The notes below the pieces were generated by a model. That model saw nothing but the letters and a program-made list of their open reading frames with translations, made no database searches and was not told where the DNA came from. 64,000 bases of DNA, taken from the NCBI RefSeq assembly GCF_008386575.1, contig NZ_VUOA01000033.1, positions 1-64,000 of the forward strand, read 5' to 3'. This document shows, piece after piece, positions 8,543 through 15,902 of this stretch (positions are counted from its first letter, which is position 1; each line of letters starts with the position of its first letter). This DNA comes from Salinarimonas soli (GTDB taxonomy: Bacteria; Pseudomonadota; Alphaproteobacteria; Rhizobiales; Beijerinckiaceae). A program made the translations under genes and the position numbers.

Positions 8543-9361
8543 ATGTGGGGCATCGTTCCGGCCGCGGGCCGCGGCAGCCGCATCCAGCCGCTCGCCTTCT
8601 CGAAGGAGCTCCTGCCGGTGGGCAGCCGCCTGGAGGCGGGGGTGGAGCGTCCCTGCGCGGTGAGCGAATATCTCGTCGAGCGCATGATCCGCGGCGGGGC
8701 CGACAAGATCTGCTTCGTGATCTCGCCAGGCAAGTCCGACATCATGGAATATTACGGCGCGGGCTACGGCGACGCGTCGATCGCCTACGTGGTCCAGCCG
8801 CAGGCGGCGGGCCTGTGCGACGCGATCTTCCGCGCGGCGCCGCTGGTGGGGCCCGACGAGCCGGTGCTGGTGGGCCTGCCCGACACGGTGTGGTTTCCCG
8901 ACAGCGGCCTCGCCTCGCTGCCCGACGACCGGCTCTCCTTCCTGCTCTTTCCGGTCGAGTTCCCCGAGTTCTTCGACGCCGTCGTCCTCGACGAGGGCGA
9001 CCGGGTGACGGAGATCCAGGTGAAGAGCCCGCAGGCGCGCTCGCGCTGGATCTGGGGCGCCTTCAAGATGCCCGGCCGCGTCCTGCACGAGCTCCACGCC
9101 CTGTGGCGGGAGCCCGGACGGGGCGACGAATATATCGGCACCCTCGTCAACGAATATCTCGCCCGCGGCGGCGAGGCGGCCGGGGTCCGGGCCGGCACCG
9201 CTTACGTGGATGTCGGCACGCTCAACGGCTACCGCGCCGCCATCGGCCTCCTGGCGGACGCCGCCGGGGGCGAGAGCGAGATCGCATCGGGGGCCCGCGT
9301 GGCGCTCGGCCGTCCGGCCGGCCGCGCCGTCGAGGGCCTGCACGACGCCAACAGGGAGTGA
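8543..9361 (+). CDS. nucleotidyltransferase (sugar-1-phosphate type)
   Basis: This is a 272-residue nucleotidyltransferase of the RmlA/GlmU type. It has the signature GIVPAAGRGSRIQPLAFSKE at the N-terminus and the substrate-loop GLPDTVWFP. A late TAYVDVGTLNGYRAAI matches the metal-binding VDVGT block of glucose-1-phosphate thymidylyl- or uridylyltransferases. It would make an NDP-sugar, plausibly the donor for the neighbouring CgeB-type transferase (inference). The gap to the previous gene is 3 bases and to the next about 8 bases. The base and sugar specificity cannot be read from the sequence. Confidence 0.87.
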   Translation: MWGIVPAAGRGSRIQPLAFSKELLPVGSRLEAGVERPCAVSEYLVERMIRGGADKICFVISPGKSDIMEYYGAGYGDASIAYVVQPQAAGLCDAIFRAAPLVGPDEPVLVGLPDTVWFPDSGLASLPDDRLSFLLFPVEFPEFFDAVVLDEGDRVTEIQVKSPQARSRWIWGAFKMPGRVLHELHALWREPGRGDEYIGTLVNEYLARGGEAAGVRAGTAYVDVGTLNGYRAAIGLLADAAGGESEIASGARVALGRPAGRAVEGLHDANRE

Positions 9362-9369
9362 GCCCGCCC

Positions 9370-10143
9370 ATGAACGCCGTCGACCACCGCCTCACCCCGG
9401 ACGAGATCCGCCGCCGCGCCGAGGCGCTCGGACCGTGGTTCCACAATCTCGACCTGAAAGGGGTGCGCACCGCCCCCGACCACTTCCTCGGCGACTACCC
9501 GGCCGTGAAGTTCAAGGGCTTCGCCCATGCGATCCCCGCCGACCTCACGGGGAAGACCGTCCTCGACATCGGCTGCAACGGCGGCTTCTACTCCATGGAG
9601 ATGAAGCGGCGCGGCGCCGAGCGCGTGCTCGGCGTCGACTTCGACGAGGACTACCTCGCGCAGGCGCGCTTCGCGGCTGAGGTCGAGGGCCACGACATCG
9701 AGTTCCGCAAGCTCTCCGTCTACGACGTGGCGGCGCTCGGCGAGACCTTCGACGTGGTGGTGTTCATGGGGGTGCTCTACCACCTGCGCCACCCGCTGCT
9801 TGCCCTCGACCTCATCTACGAGCACGTCGCCCGCGACATGCTGATCTTCCAGTCCATGCAGCGCGGCTCCCGCGAGGTGGAGCCCGTGGCCGACGACTAC
9901 CCCTTCCAGGAGACCGAGCACTTCGACCGGCCGGGCTACCCGAAGATGCACTTCATCGAGAAGCATTATTCCAACGACCCGACCAATTGGTGGACCCCCA
10001 ACCGCGCCTGCACCGAGGCGATGCTGCGCTCCTCGGGCTTCACGATCGAGAGCCACCCGGAGGAGGAGGTCTATATCTGCCGCCGGGGCGAGCGCCTCCC
10101 CTGGGTCGAGGCGGCCTACCCGGCGCGGGGACCGGGGGGCTGA
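9370..10143 (+). CDS. SAM-dependent methyltransferase (TIGR04290-like)
   Basis: This is a 257-residue class I methyltransferase. Motif I is VLDIGCNGGFYSMEMKRRGA, followed by GVDFDEDYLAQARFA and the motif-IV-like FDVVVFMGVLYHLRHPL. The front part (GPWFHNLDLKGVRTAP) and the YSNDPTNWWTPNRACTEAML block match CmoB-like methyltransferases and, from memory, the TIGR04290 group found with sugar genes. It probably methylates a sugar or cyclitol product of the cluster. The start ATG is at 9370, eight bases after the previous stop. Confidence 0.87.
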   Translation: MNAVDHRLTPDEIRRRAEALGPWFHNLDLKGVRTAPDHFLGDYPAVKFKGFAHAIPADLTGKTVLDIGCNGGFYSMEMKRRGAERVLGVDFDEDYLAQARFAAEVEGHDIEFRKLSVYDVAALGETFDVVVFMGVLYHLRHPLLALDLIYEHVARDMLIFQSMQRGSREVEPVADDYPFQETEHFDRPGYPKMHFIEKHYSNDPTNWWTPNRACTEAMLRSSGFTIESHPEEEVYICRRGERLPWVEAAYPARGPGG

Positions 10144-10146
10144 CCA

Positions 10147-10340
10147 CCTCTCCCCGCCATGCGGGGAGAGGGCCGAAAGCCCCCTTGCCGGGGCTTGAGG
10201 CGGAGGCGGCAGCCCGAGGGTGAGGGGGCCTGGACGGTCGGGCTCCACCTCGAACGCCCCCTCACCCCCGCTCACTCACGTTCGCTCGCCTCGCCCGCCG
10301 GTTCGCGGGCGAGGCCCTCTCCCCGCCCGCGGGGAGAGGT
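10147..10340. repeat. Family D palindromic repeat, copy 1
   Basis: This is a roughly 195-bp element bounded by CTCTCCCCGCC and GCGGGGAGAGG at both ends in inverted orientation, with internal G-rich GGTGAGGGGGCC and matching CCCCCTCACCCCC arms. The same structure occurs at 36990-37188. It fills the gap between the methyltransferase gene and the permuted glycosidase gene and ends just before the glycosidase ribosome-binding site. Confidence 0.7.
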
Positions 10341-10371
10341 GAAAGCGCAGACCATTCACAAGGACCAGGCA

Positions 10372-11292
10372 ATGATCGAAGCGGCCAAGATCTGGAACGA
10401 GCCCAACAACAAGTCGCACTGGGATCCCGAGATCGATCCGGGCTGGAGCCTGTTCGCCGAGACCGCGATCGCGGCGGGGCAGGCGATCCGGGCCGAGGAC
10501 GCGAACCTGCCCCGCGTGCTCGGCGGCATCTCGCCCATCGATCCCGCCTTCATCCTCAACATGCGGGACAAGGGCGTCCTCGACCATGTCGACGTGGTGG
10601 CCGTGCACGGCTTCCCCCTCGACTGGAACCTCTGGCAGATCTCCGAATGGCCCAACAAGATCGACGAGATCCGGGCCGTGGTGCCCGACAAGCCGATCTG
10701 GGTCACGGAAGCGGGCGTGTCGTCCTTCGGCGCCGAGGAGGTCCAGGCCTGGGGCGTGAAGCGCACCGCCGAGCTCCTCGTCGACAAGGTGCCCCGCGTC
10801 CACTGGTACTCGCTCTACGACCTGCCCCGCGAGTGGGAGGCCACGACGCGCCACCGCGAGGCCGAGGGCTCCTCCTATTACCGCCACTTCTACATGGGGC
10901 TGCTGCGACAGGACGGGACGCCGAAGCCCTCGCTGGAGGCCTACGCGCCCTTCGCCGCCCGGATGGGCCTGTGCCAGTGGTTCCACTACGAGGACCACCG
11001 CCTCGACGACGCGGTCGCGTGGATGAAGCGGCTCGGCGTGCGCCACCTGCGCACGGGCCTGTCCTGGGCCGACAGCTTCCGCCCCGACGCCGACCGCTGG
11101 TTCGACCGCATGATGACGGCCGTGCAGGACTTCGACGTGACGGTGACGTTCTGCTTCACCCCCGAGCATCTGGGCATCGCGCCCCATCACACGAGCCCGC
11201 CTAAGGACAAGATGCAGTTCGCGGAGTTCTGCGCCCGCATGATCCGCCGCTATGGCGGGGGCACGATCGCACCGGGCGTCGCCGCCGAGTAG
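10372..11292 (+). CDS. clan GH-A glycosidase (GH39-like), circularly permuted
   Basis: This is a 306-residue protein with two hallmark GH-A sequences: KIWNEPNN with the acid/base Glu10, and [10 protein letters not shown] with the nucleophile Glu113. In normal barrels the acid/base ends strand 4 and the nucleophile ends strand 7. Here the chain starts at strand 4. What look like strands 1-3 come after strand 8: [34 protein letters not shown] and [18 protein letters not shown] near residues 203-275. The ATG at 10372 has AAGGACC upstream and only repeat sequence precedes it, so no missing N-terminal half is evident. It closes the ino1 cluster. The substrate is unknown; beta-xylosidase annotation by homology would be weak. 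Confidence 0.85.
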   Translation: MIEAAKIWNEPNNKSHWDPEIDPGWSLFAETAIAAGQAIRAEDANLPRVLGGISPIDPAFILNMRDKGVLDHVDVVAVHGFPLDWNLWQISEWPNKIDEIRAVVPDKPIWVTEAGVSSFGAEEVQAWGVKRTAELLVDKVPRVHWYSLYDLPREWEATTRHREAEGSSYYRHFYMGLLRQDGTPKPSLEAYAPFAARMGLCQWFHYEDHRLDDAVAWMKRLGVRHLRTGLSWADSFRPDADRWFDRMMTAVQDFDVTVTFCFTPEHLGIAPHHTSPPKDKMQFAEFCARMIRRYGGGTIAPGVAAE

Positions 11293-11301
11293 AGGCCCGG
11301 G

Positions 11302-11763
11302 TCAGAGGGCGCCGTTCATCGTGTCGCGCAGGCGGATCAGGGTGTCCTTGAGGCCCTCCAGCTCCGTCGAGCACAGGCCCGTGGTGCGGCCCACCTCCTC
11401 GAAGACCTGCCCGGCCTCCGCCTCCAGGGCGCGGCCGGGCGCCGTCAGGGTGATGCGGACCTGGCGCTCGTCGGCGCTGTCGCGGGTGCGGCGCACGATG
11501 CCGGCGGCCTCCAGCCGCTTGAGGAGCGGGGTCAGCGTGCCCGAGTCGAGCCCGAGCCGGTCGCCGATCGCCTTCACGGTCTGATCGTCCCGCTCCCACA
11601 GGACGAGCAGGACGAGATATTGCGGATAGGTGAGGCCGAGCCGGTCGAGGAGCGGCTTGTAGGCGCGGTTGAACGCCTGGACGAGGGAATAGGCGGCAAA
11701 GCACAGCTGGCCGCTCAGCCGGGGCGTGCCGCGCCCGGCCGCCATATCGATGTTTTCGTCCAC
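11302..11763 (-). CDS. ohrR: MarR family regulator, OhrR type
   Basis: This is a 153-residue winged-helix repressor. The sensing cysteine of OhrR proteins is present in [10 protein letters not shown] (Cys21), followed by the typical [15 protein letters not shown] second Cys at 131 fits the two-cysteine OhrR class, in which organic peroxides cause an intersubunit disulfide. DNA-binding helix: [20 protein letters not shown] chose the GTG at 11763, which has GGAG upstream; an ATG twelve codons earlier lacks one. No ohr reductase gene lies in the window, so the target is probably elsewhere. It converges on the glycosidase gene with 9 bases between them. Confidence 0.87.
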   Translation of the reverse strand: MDENIDMAAGRGTPRLSGQLCFAAYSLVQAFNRAYKPLLDRLGLTYPQYLVLLVLWERDDQTVKAIGDRLGLDSGTLTPLLKRLEAAGIVRRTRDSADERQVRITLTAPGRALEAEAGQVFEEVGRTTGLCSTELEGLKDTLIRLRDTMNGAL

Positions 11764-11830
11764 GCGCCGTCTCCGCTCGCCGAGCGGGAACCATAGCACG
11801 CGATCGAATTGTCTGTCACGGGTCAGGCGG

Positions 11831-11860
11831 GCGCCCTGGACCCGGCAGGATCCAGGGCGC
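11831..11860 (-). terminator. terminator-like perfect hairpin
   Basis: GCGCCCTGGA and TCCAGGGCGC form a perfect 10-bp stem with a 10-base loop, 9 bases beyond the stop of the small secreted-protein gene read leftward. No T-run follows, so it may be a Rho-independent variant or a 3'-end stabiliser. Confidence 0.45.
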
Positions 11861-11868
11861 GTCGCGCC

Positions 11869-12177
11869 TCAGCAGTCGGTGCGGCGCTGCGTGGTCGTGC
11901 CGGTGACGTCGCGGGTCTGGGTCGTGGTGCTGGAGCAGCCCACCGAGCCCGTCGTGGAGCCGCGCTCCTCGATGGTCACGTTCTTACGGTCGGGGCCGGA
12001 GGCGGAGTCGCCCGCCACCGCGCCGACGCCGGCGCCCACGGCCGCCCCCACCGGGCCGCCGACGACCGCGCCGGCCGCGCCGCCCGCGATGGCGCCGCCC
12101 GCGGCACCGCCGTCGGCGGCGAGGGCCGGAAGAGCGAAGAGCGCGGCAGCGGAGGCCGCGACGAGAAGCTTGCGCAT
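11869..12177 (-). CDS. small secreted glycine-zipper protein
   Basis: This is a 102-residue protein with a clear signal peptide (MRKLLVAASAAALFALPALA). After it comes a Gly/Ala-rich segment, GGAIAGGAAGAVVGGPVGAAV, typical of glycine-zipper outer-membrane or periplasmic proteins. The tail is Thr-rich and contains two cysteines. The start ATG has GAGGAG at good spacing on the minus strand. It is divergent from the other small secreted protein at 12355. Function unknown; glycine zippers can insert in membranes or self-associate. Confidence 0.78.
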   Translation of the reverse strand: MRKLLVAASAAALFALPALAADGGAAGGAIAGGAAGAVVGGPVGAAVGAGVGAVAGDSASGPDRKNVTIEERGSTTGSVGCSSTTTQTRDVTGTTTQRRTDC

Positions 12178-12354
12178 GGATGTCTCCTCAGAAAACGTGG
12201 TCTGCAAAGCGAACGTGACGGCGCGGGCGCGGTTCCAGGAACCCGGTTCCGGCGGGGCTCCGCCGCCTTGCATCCCGCCCGCCGCGATGGCATGGGGCGG
12301 CGCAGGAGAACGCCGGCCCCGGCTGCGCGTTCTCGATCAGACAGGAGGATTCCG

Positions 12355-12672
12355 ATGCGGATCGCTATGCTCGCCGCGGCGGCCCTGGGCCTCACGGCCG
12401 GCGCCGCCCTCGCCACCCCGCTCGCGGGGGACCGCGGCCTCGGCGGGACGCCGCCGGCGCAGACCGTCCACCACAAGCCAGGCCACGAAGGCGGTCCGCC
12501 CTGGACGCGCGGTCGCAGCGGCTACGAGCGCGGCTACGAGGAGGAGCGCTACATCGAGCGCCGCCCCCGCGTCACCCGCTGCGTGACCCGCTACCGCGAG
12601 CGCTATGACGCCTATCGCGGGGTCTATGTCCGCCGCCCGGTCGAGGTCTGCAGCACGGACGGCTATCGCTGA
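12355..12672 (+). CDS. small secreted basic protein, hypothetical
   Basis: This is a 105-residue protein with a signal peptide (MRIAMLAAAALGLTAGAALA) and a mature part rich in Arg and Tyr. The C-terminal region has RVTRCVTRYRERYDAYRGVY and a final VEVCSTDGYR, so two cysteines could form a disulfide in the periplasm. The ATG at 12355 is preceded by ACAGGAGG. Small Tyr/Arg-rich periplasmic proteins like this are common in Hyphomicrobiales, but I do not know a function. It is divergent from the glycine-zipper gene. Confidence 0.75.
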   Translation: MRIAMLAAAALGLTAGAALATPLAGDRGLGGTPPAQTVHHKPGHEGGPPWTRGRSGYERGYEEERYIERRPRVTRCVTRYRERYDAYRGVYVRRPVEVCSTDGYR

Positions 12673-12733
12673 GGCCGATCGGGGGGCGCCGCGCCCCTGC
12701 CCGCCGTTCAGGGGCGAGGAAGGCGTCGCCCCC

Positions 12734-13801
12734 TCACGGGCGCCGGAGGCCGGCGAACATCACGGGCAGCAGGAAGCCGATGCTCAGGAACCGCGCCAGG
12801 TGGTGGATGCCCACATAGAGCGGATCGAGGTGGAGCACGACCGCCAGCACCATCATGGCCTCCAGGCCCCCGGGCGCGAAGGCCACGAGGGCGTCGGGCA
12901 GGCCGACGCGTGCGATGGCCGCGCTCGCCGTCGCGAAAGCGCCCGCGACCCCGGCCCCGATGGCGAGCGAGCCGAGCGCCGCCGGGAGCGTGCGCAGGAA
13001 GGCGCGGCCGTCGAGGGTGCGCACGCGCTCGGCGATGTAGATGCCCACCAGCACGAAGGCGAAGGCCGTCACGGGCGGAGGCGGCACGCCGGGGGCGAGC
13101 TCCGTCCCGTGCAGCACCGCGCTCGCGAGCGTGCCGCCGAGCAGGATCGGCGCCGCGACCCCGAGGCGCTCCAGGGCAAGCCCCAGCAGGAGACCCGATC
13201 CCACCGTGACCGCGAAGGGCTCCGGCCCCGCGAGCGCCTGCCCGGCCCCCGGGAGCGCGCCGCCAGCCCCGCCGCCGGCCAGGCTCACGAGGCTCGGCAG
13301 CACGGCGACGAGGACGAGGAGGCGCACGGACTGCACCACGGCGATGGGCCCCAGGGCCGCGTTCCGGTCGGCCGCTACCGCCATCACGGTGGTGAGGGCG
13401 CCGGGCACCGAGGCGAGGATGGCATCGTCGCGCCGCCAGCCCGCGAGCCGCACGAGGTAGAACGCCGACGCCCCCGTGACGGAGACCACCGCGAGCGCCA
13501 GCACCGCGAGGCTCAAGGGATAAAGCGCGACCGCCTGCAAGGCCTGCGGCGTGATCCCGGCCCCCATGACGACGCCCGAAAGCAGCATGCCGAGATCGGC
13601 CAGGGGGCGCGCCAGGGGCGCCCCGAGCCGCAGGCCCCCCATGACGATCACCACGGCCGCGGCGCCCGAGAGCCAGGCCGCAGGCACGCCGAGACGGTCG
13701 AAGGCGAGGCCCCCAAGCGCCGCCGCGAGCACCTGCCCCGCCTGGATGAGCCCCGCGCGAAACATCGTGCCGTCCGGGCGGGGGGCTTTGCGCTCGATCA
13801 A
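12734..13801 (-). CDS. AbrB family membrane protein (PF05145)
   Basis: This is a 355-residue polytopic membrane protein with about ten helices, of the AbrB/'ammonia monooxygenase' family. It shows the internal duplication of that family: the ALGGLAFDRLGVPAAWLSG and GLALERLGVAAPILLGGTLAS blocks repeat the same pattern. The ASVPGALTTVMAVAADR and LVAFAPGGLEAMMVLA signatures occur one per half. The family name is misleading; it is unrelated to AbrB DNA-binding proteins and its substrate is not known. It converges on the secreted-protein gene ending at 12672. Confidence 0.85.
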   Translation of the reverse strand: MIERKAPRPDGTMFRAGLIQAGQVLAAALGGLAFDRLGVPAAWLSGAAAVVIVMGGLRLGAPLARPLADLGMLLSGVVMGAGITPQALQAVALYPLSLAVLALAVVSVTGASAFYLVRLAGWRRDDAILASVPGALTTVMAVAADRNAALGPIAVVQSVRLLVLVAVLPSLVSLAGGGAGGALPGAGQALAGPEPFAVTVGSGLLLGLALERLGVAAPILLGGTLASAVLHGTELAPGVPPPPVTAFAFVLVGIYIAERVRTLDGRAFLRTLPAALGSLAIGAGVAGAFATASAAIARVGLPDALVAFAPGGLEAMMVLAVVLHLDPLYVGIHHLARFLSIGFLLPVMFAGLRRP

Positions 13802-13995
13802 GGACGGGGCTCCGGCAGGGCTCTAGATTCGCGTCGAGACGTGAGGCGGCGACGCCCCCGTCGGAGGGCGCCCGGTGCTGTCTCGGGGGAGCGGCACCGG
13901 GCGTTCGTCTCTTGTGGCCCCCCGTCGCGGCCATTGTCCACCGGCCCGGCCGCAACCCCGGCCCGTGCGGCACGCAAGGACCTGCGCCGCGCAAC

Positions 13996-14024
13996 GAAGA
14001 AAAGGCCGCGTCGGAGACGCGGCC
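13996..14024 (-). terminator. Rho-independent terminator, minus strand
   Basis: Read on the minus strand, GGCCGCGTC, a 3-base loop and GACGCGGCC are followed by TTTTC and further T-rich sequence. This is a classical intrinsic terminator. It lies downstream of the FNR/FixK-type gene (stop at 14262), with the family A copy at 14098-14224 between them. The rest of the 460-base gap 13802-14261 holds no gene that I can see. Confidence 0.7.
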
Positions 14025-14097
14025 TCGAGGTGGAGAGGCCGGCGGACCGGATCTCTCGGGAGGAAGGGTGAAACCACGAAGCCCGCCGATCCCACCC

Positions 14098-14224
14098 TCA
14101 CCCTCGTCCTGAGGCGCCCGCCGCAGGTGGGCCTCGAAGGGCGCTCCAGGGATTTCCGGAGAGCAGTGGAAGCGTGGTGCGTGCTTCGAGGCTCCGCTAC
14201 TTGTCGCACCTCAGCATGAGGGGG
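14098..14224 (-). repeat. Family A element, copy 3
   Basis: This is a family A copy in reverse orientation: CCTCGTCCTGAGGCGCCC at the left and CCTCAGCATGAGGG at the right. It lies between the stop of the FNR/FixK-type gene and its terminator, so it is probably transcribed into the 3' UTR. Confidence 0.78.
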
Positions 14225-14261
14225 TGGAGGGCACGGGTCATGGGAGCCGAAACCTCGACGC

Positions 14262-14972
14262 CTAGTGCGAGCCCGTGAGGCGGCACAGACCGCAGACATT
14301 GCCGATCTGGACCTCGTCCTGCCGGTCATAGGCGATGGTGCCGTCGCGGCGCAGGGCCGAGAAGGCGCGGCTCACGGTCTCGATGGTGAGGCCGAGATAA
14401 TCGGCGATCTCCTGCCGGGTCATGGCGAGGCCCACCCGGGCGCGGTCGTCGCGGCCGGGCTGGTTCGTGCGCCGGGGGCCGCTGCAATCGACGCCGCCGC
14501 GCCCGGCGACGAGGCGCATGATGAAGGTGGCGACCCGCTCCCGCGCGGACTTGCGCCCGAGCAGGAGGGCGTGGTCGTGGAGCGCGCACATCTGGGCCCG
14601 CAGGCGCTGGAAGAGGCGGTCGCGGAGCGCCGCGTCGAGGTCGACGGCACGGCGGTCGAACATCGCGAGGCGCACGGGGGTGAGGGCCTCGGCGCTCACG
14701 TCGGACACCGCGGTGGAAGCCAGCCCGAACACGTCGCCGACGCCGAGCACCTCGATGATCTGGCGGCGCCCGTCGGGCAGGAGCTTGAACACCATCACCC
14801 CGCCCTCGACGATCTCGTAGACGGCGTTCGACGTGTCGCCCTCGTCCACGATCATGGCGCGCGCCCGGTGGCTCACGATGCGCCCGCCCGCAGGGGCGGC
14901 GGCGCCGGCCTCGAAGCGCAGGGACCAGCCGGCGTCGAACTTGGCGTTGCTGAAGGTCTGGGGGGCGGTCAT
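14262..14972 (-). CDS. fixK: Crp/Fnr family regulator, FixK-like
   Basis: This is a 236-residue regulator with an N-terminal cyclic-nucleotide-like beta-roll (about residues 25-110), a dimer helix and a C-terminal HTH. The recognition helix contains ETVSR (199-203 region), the E-x-x-S-R pattern of FNR/FixK proteins that read TTGAT-N4-ATCAA. It lacks the N-terminal cysteine cluster of oxygen-sensing FNR, which fits the FixK class controlled by FixLJ. An odd feature is a C-terminal VCGLC motif (Cys227, Cys230) near the end of the chain. It lies downstream of fixLJ on the same strand. The start is the ATG at 14972; there is no strong ribosome-binding site. Confidence 0.87.
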   Translation of the reverse strand: MTAPQTFSNAKFDAGWSLRFEAGAAAPAGGRIVSHRARAMIVDEGDTSNAVYEIVEGGVMVFKLLPDGRRQIIEVLGVGDVFGLASTAVSDVSAEALTPVRLAMFDRRAVDLDAALRDRLFQRLRAQMCALHDHALLLGRKSARERVATFIMRLVAGRGGVDCSGPRRTNQPGRDDRARVGLAMTRQEIADYLGLTIETVSRAFSALRRDGTIAYDRQDEVQIGNVCGLCRLTGSH

Positions 14973-15116
14973 GGCGGCGCTCTCGAACCCGGGGGTGTTT
15001 CGATGCCCAAAAACTAGCCTGACGATCCCCGCCGACGCATCGGGGAGGGCCCTTAGGGGCTGTCCCGGGCAGTCAAGCTGCGCACGGGAGGCACGCGGGG
15101 GGACGAGCCCCACCAC

Positions 15117-15240
15117 CCCTCATGCCCAGGAGCCCGCAACGCGGGCGTCTCGACGCACGCACCACGTTCGTGAGCCGGAAGGAGATCCCTGCATCGCCCT
15201 TCGAGGCCTACCTGCGGTGGGCACCTCGGGACGAGGGCGG
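15117..15240 (+). repeat. Family A element, copy 4
   Basis: This family A copy lies between the FixK-like and FixT-like genes. Its ends read CTCATGCCCAGGAGCCCG and CACCTCGGGACGAGGG, slightly diverged from other copies. Confidence 0.78.
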
Positions 15241-15273
15241 AGGGTGGGAGAGAGGGCGCGCTGGGCGCCCCGC

Positions 15274-15615
15274 CTACAGGAAGGGCGTGATCGCCTCGGC
15301 GGCGAGGGGCTTGCGCAGGAGGGTGAGGTTGGGCAGGTCGCGTAGCGCCGCCTCGATGTCGCCCCGGGAGCGGCCGGAGATCGCCACGACGCGGGGCGGC
15401 ACGGGCAGGCCGTTGAGCCATTTGATCACGTGCTGGCCGCCCACCCCCGGCAGGCCGAGATCGACGAAGATCACGTCGTCCGGGGGCGGCGTGCCGGCCC
15501 GCATGAAGGCCTCGCCGTCCTCATAGGCCGCTACCGTGTGCCCGAAGCCGCGCACGAGCTCGATCAGGGCGTCGCGCACGCCCCAGTCGTCCTCGATGAT
15601 GTGGATGGTGGCCAC
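15274..15615 (-). CDS. single-domain response regulator, FixT-like candidate
   Basis: This is a 113-residue stand-alone receiver domain with no output domain. Receiver residues are visible: acidic pair EDD near residues 8-10, phospho-acceptor Asp52 in FVDLGLPG, Ser80 and Lys102 in LLRKPL. The start is a GTG at 15615. A perfect FNR/FixK box is centred about 67 bases upstream. In Caulobacter the single-domain receiver FixT is FixK-dependent and inhibits the FixL kinase; position and promoter here fit the same feedback role. That role is inference: other stand-alone FixJ-like receivers exist, and sequence alone does not prove FixT orthology. Confidence 0.85.
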   Translation of the reverse strand: MATIHIIEDDWGVRDALIELVRGFGHTVAAYEDGEAFMRAGTPPPDDVIFVDLGLPGVGGQHVIKWLNGLPVPPRVVAISGRSRGDIEAALRDLPNLTLLRKPLAAEAITPFL

Positions 15616-15675
15616 GGCTGCTTGGTTCCACGTCGCTGCGGCGTGCAGTCCTACGCCACCATGTGGCAGAGCGCC

Positions 15676-15689
15676 TTGATCGCGATCAA
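15676..15689 (-). promoter_or_regulatory. FNR/FixK box
   Basis: TTGATCGCGATCAA is a perfect match to the TTGAT-N4-ATCAA consensus and is fully palindromic. Its centre is about 67 bases before the start codon of the single-domain receiver gene. A site at -41.5 would put the transcript start about 26 bases before the gene. The plus-strand side has no gene until after 18 kb, so the receiver gene is the evident target. Confidence 0.8.
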
Positions 15690-15719
15690 TTAGGGTTCGT
15701 GCTTAGGGGGTGACGGCGC

Positions 15720-15848
15720 GTGCCTGGAGACGCCCGCCTTCGGTGGGCTCCTCGGTATGAGGGGGCTGGGAGGCCTCTGGAGCAGCGTGGCACCCCCTCA
15801 CCCCCGGCACTTCGTGCATCCCTCTCCCCATGGGAGAGGGGGTCACCC
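15720..15848. repeat. degenerate family A fragment next to a family C arm
   Basis: The left part (GACGCCCGCCTTCGGTGGGC, then CTCCTCGGTATGAGGG) matches one end of family A in reverse orientation. The right part (CCCCTCACCCCC, a short spacer, CCCTCTCCCC and GGGAGAGGGGG) is a family C arm. It looks like a truncated version of the composite repeats and lies between fixJ and the receiver gene. Confidence 0.6.
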
Positions 15849-15902
15849 CGGACGGCTGTGGCCACGTGCGAGATGCTTCGAGGCCCGCCCCTGGGCCGGC
15901 TC

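Noticed and set aside
5741-11292. Mycothiol-like thiol biosynthesis
   Set aside because: Inositol phosphate synthase and a glycosyltransferase are present, but no MshB-type deacetylase, MshC ligase or MshD acetyltransferase is found, and a methyltransferase and glycosidase do not fit.
10372-11292. Glycosidase as a truncated pseudogene
   Set aside because: Both halves of the barrel are present, only in exchanged order; the frame is intact with a usable ribosome-binding site.
11795-11820. OhrR operator upstream of its own gene
   Set aside because: Only one half-site-like GAATTGT is visible; no palindrome strong enough to call.
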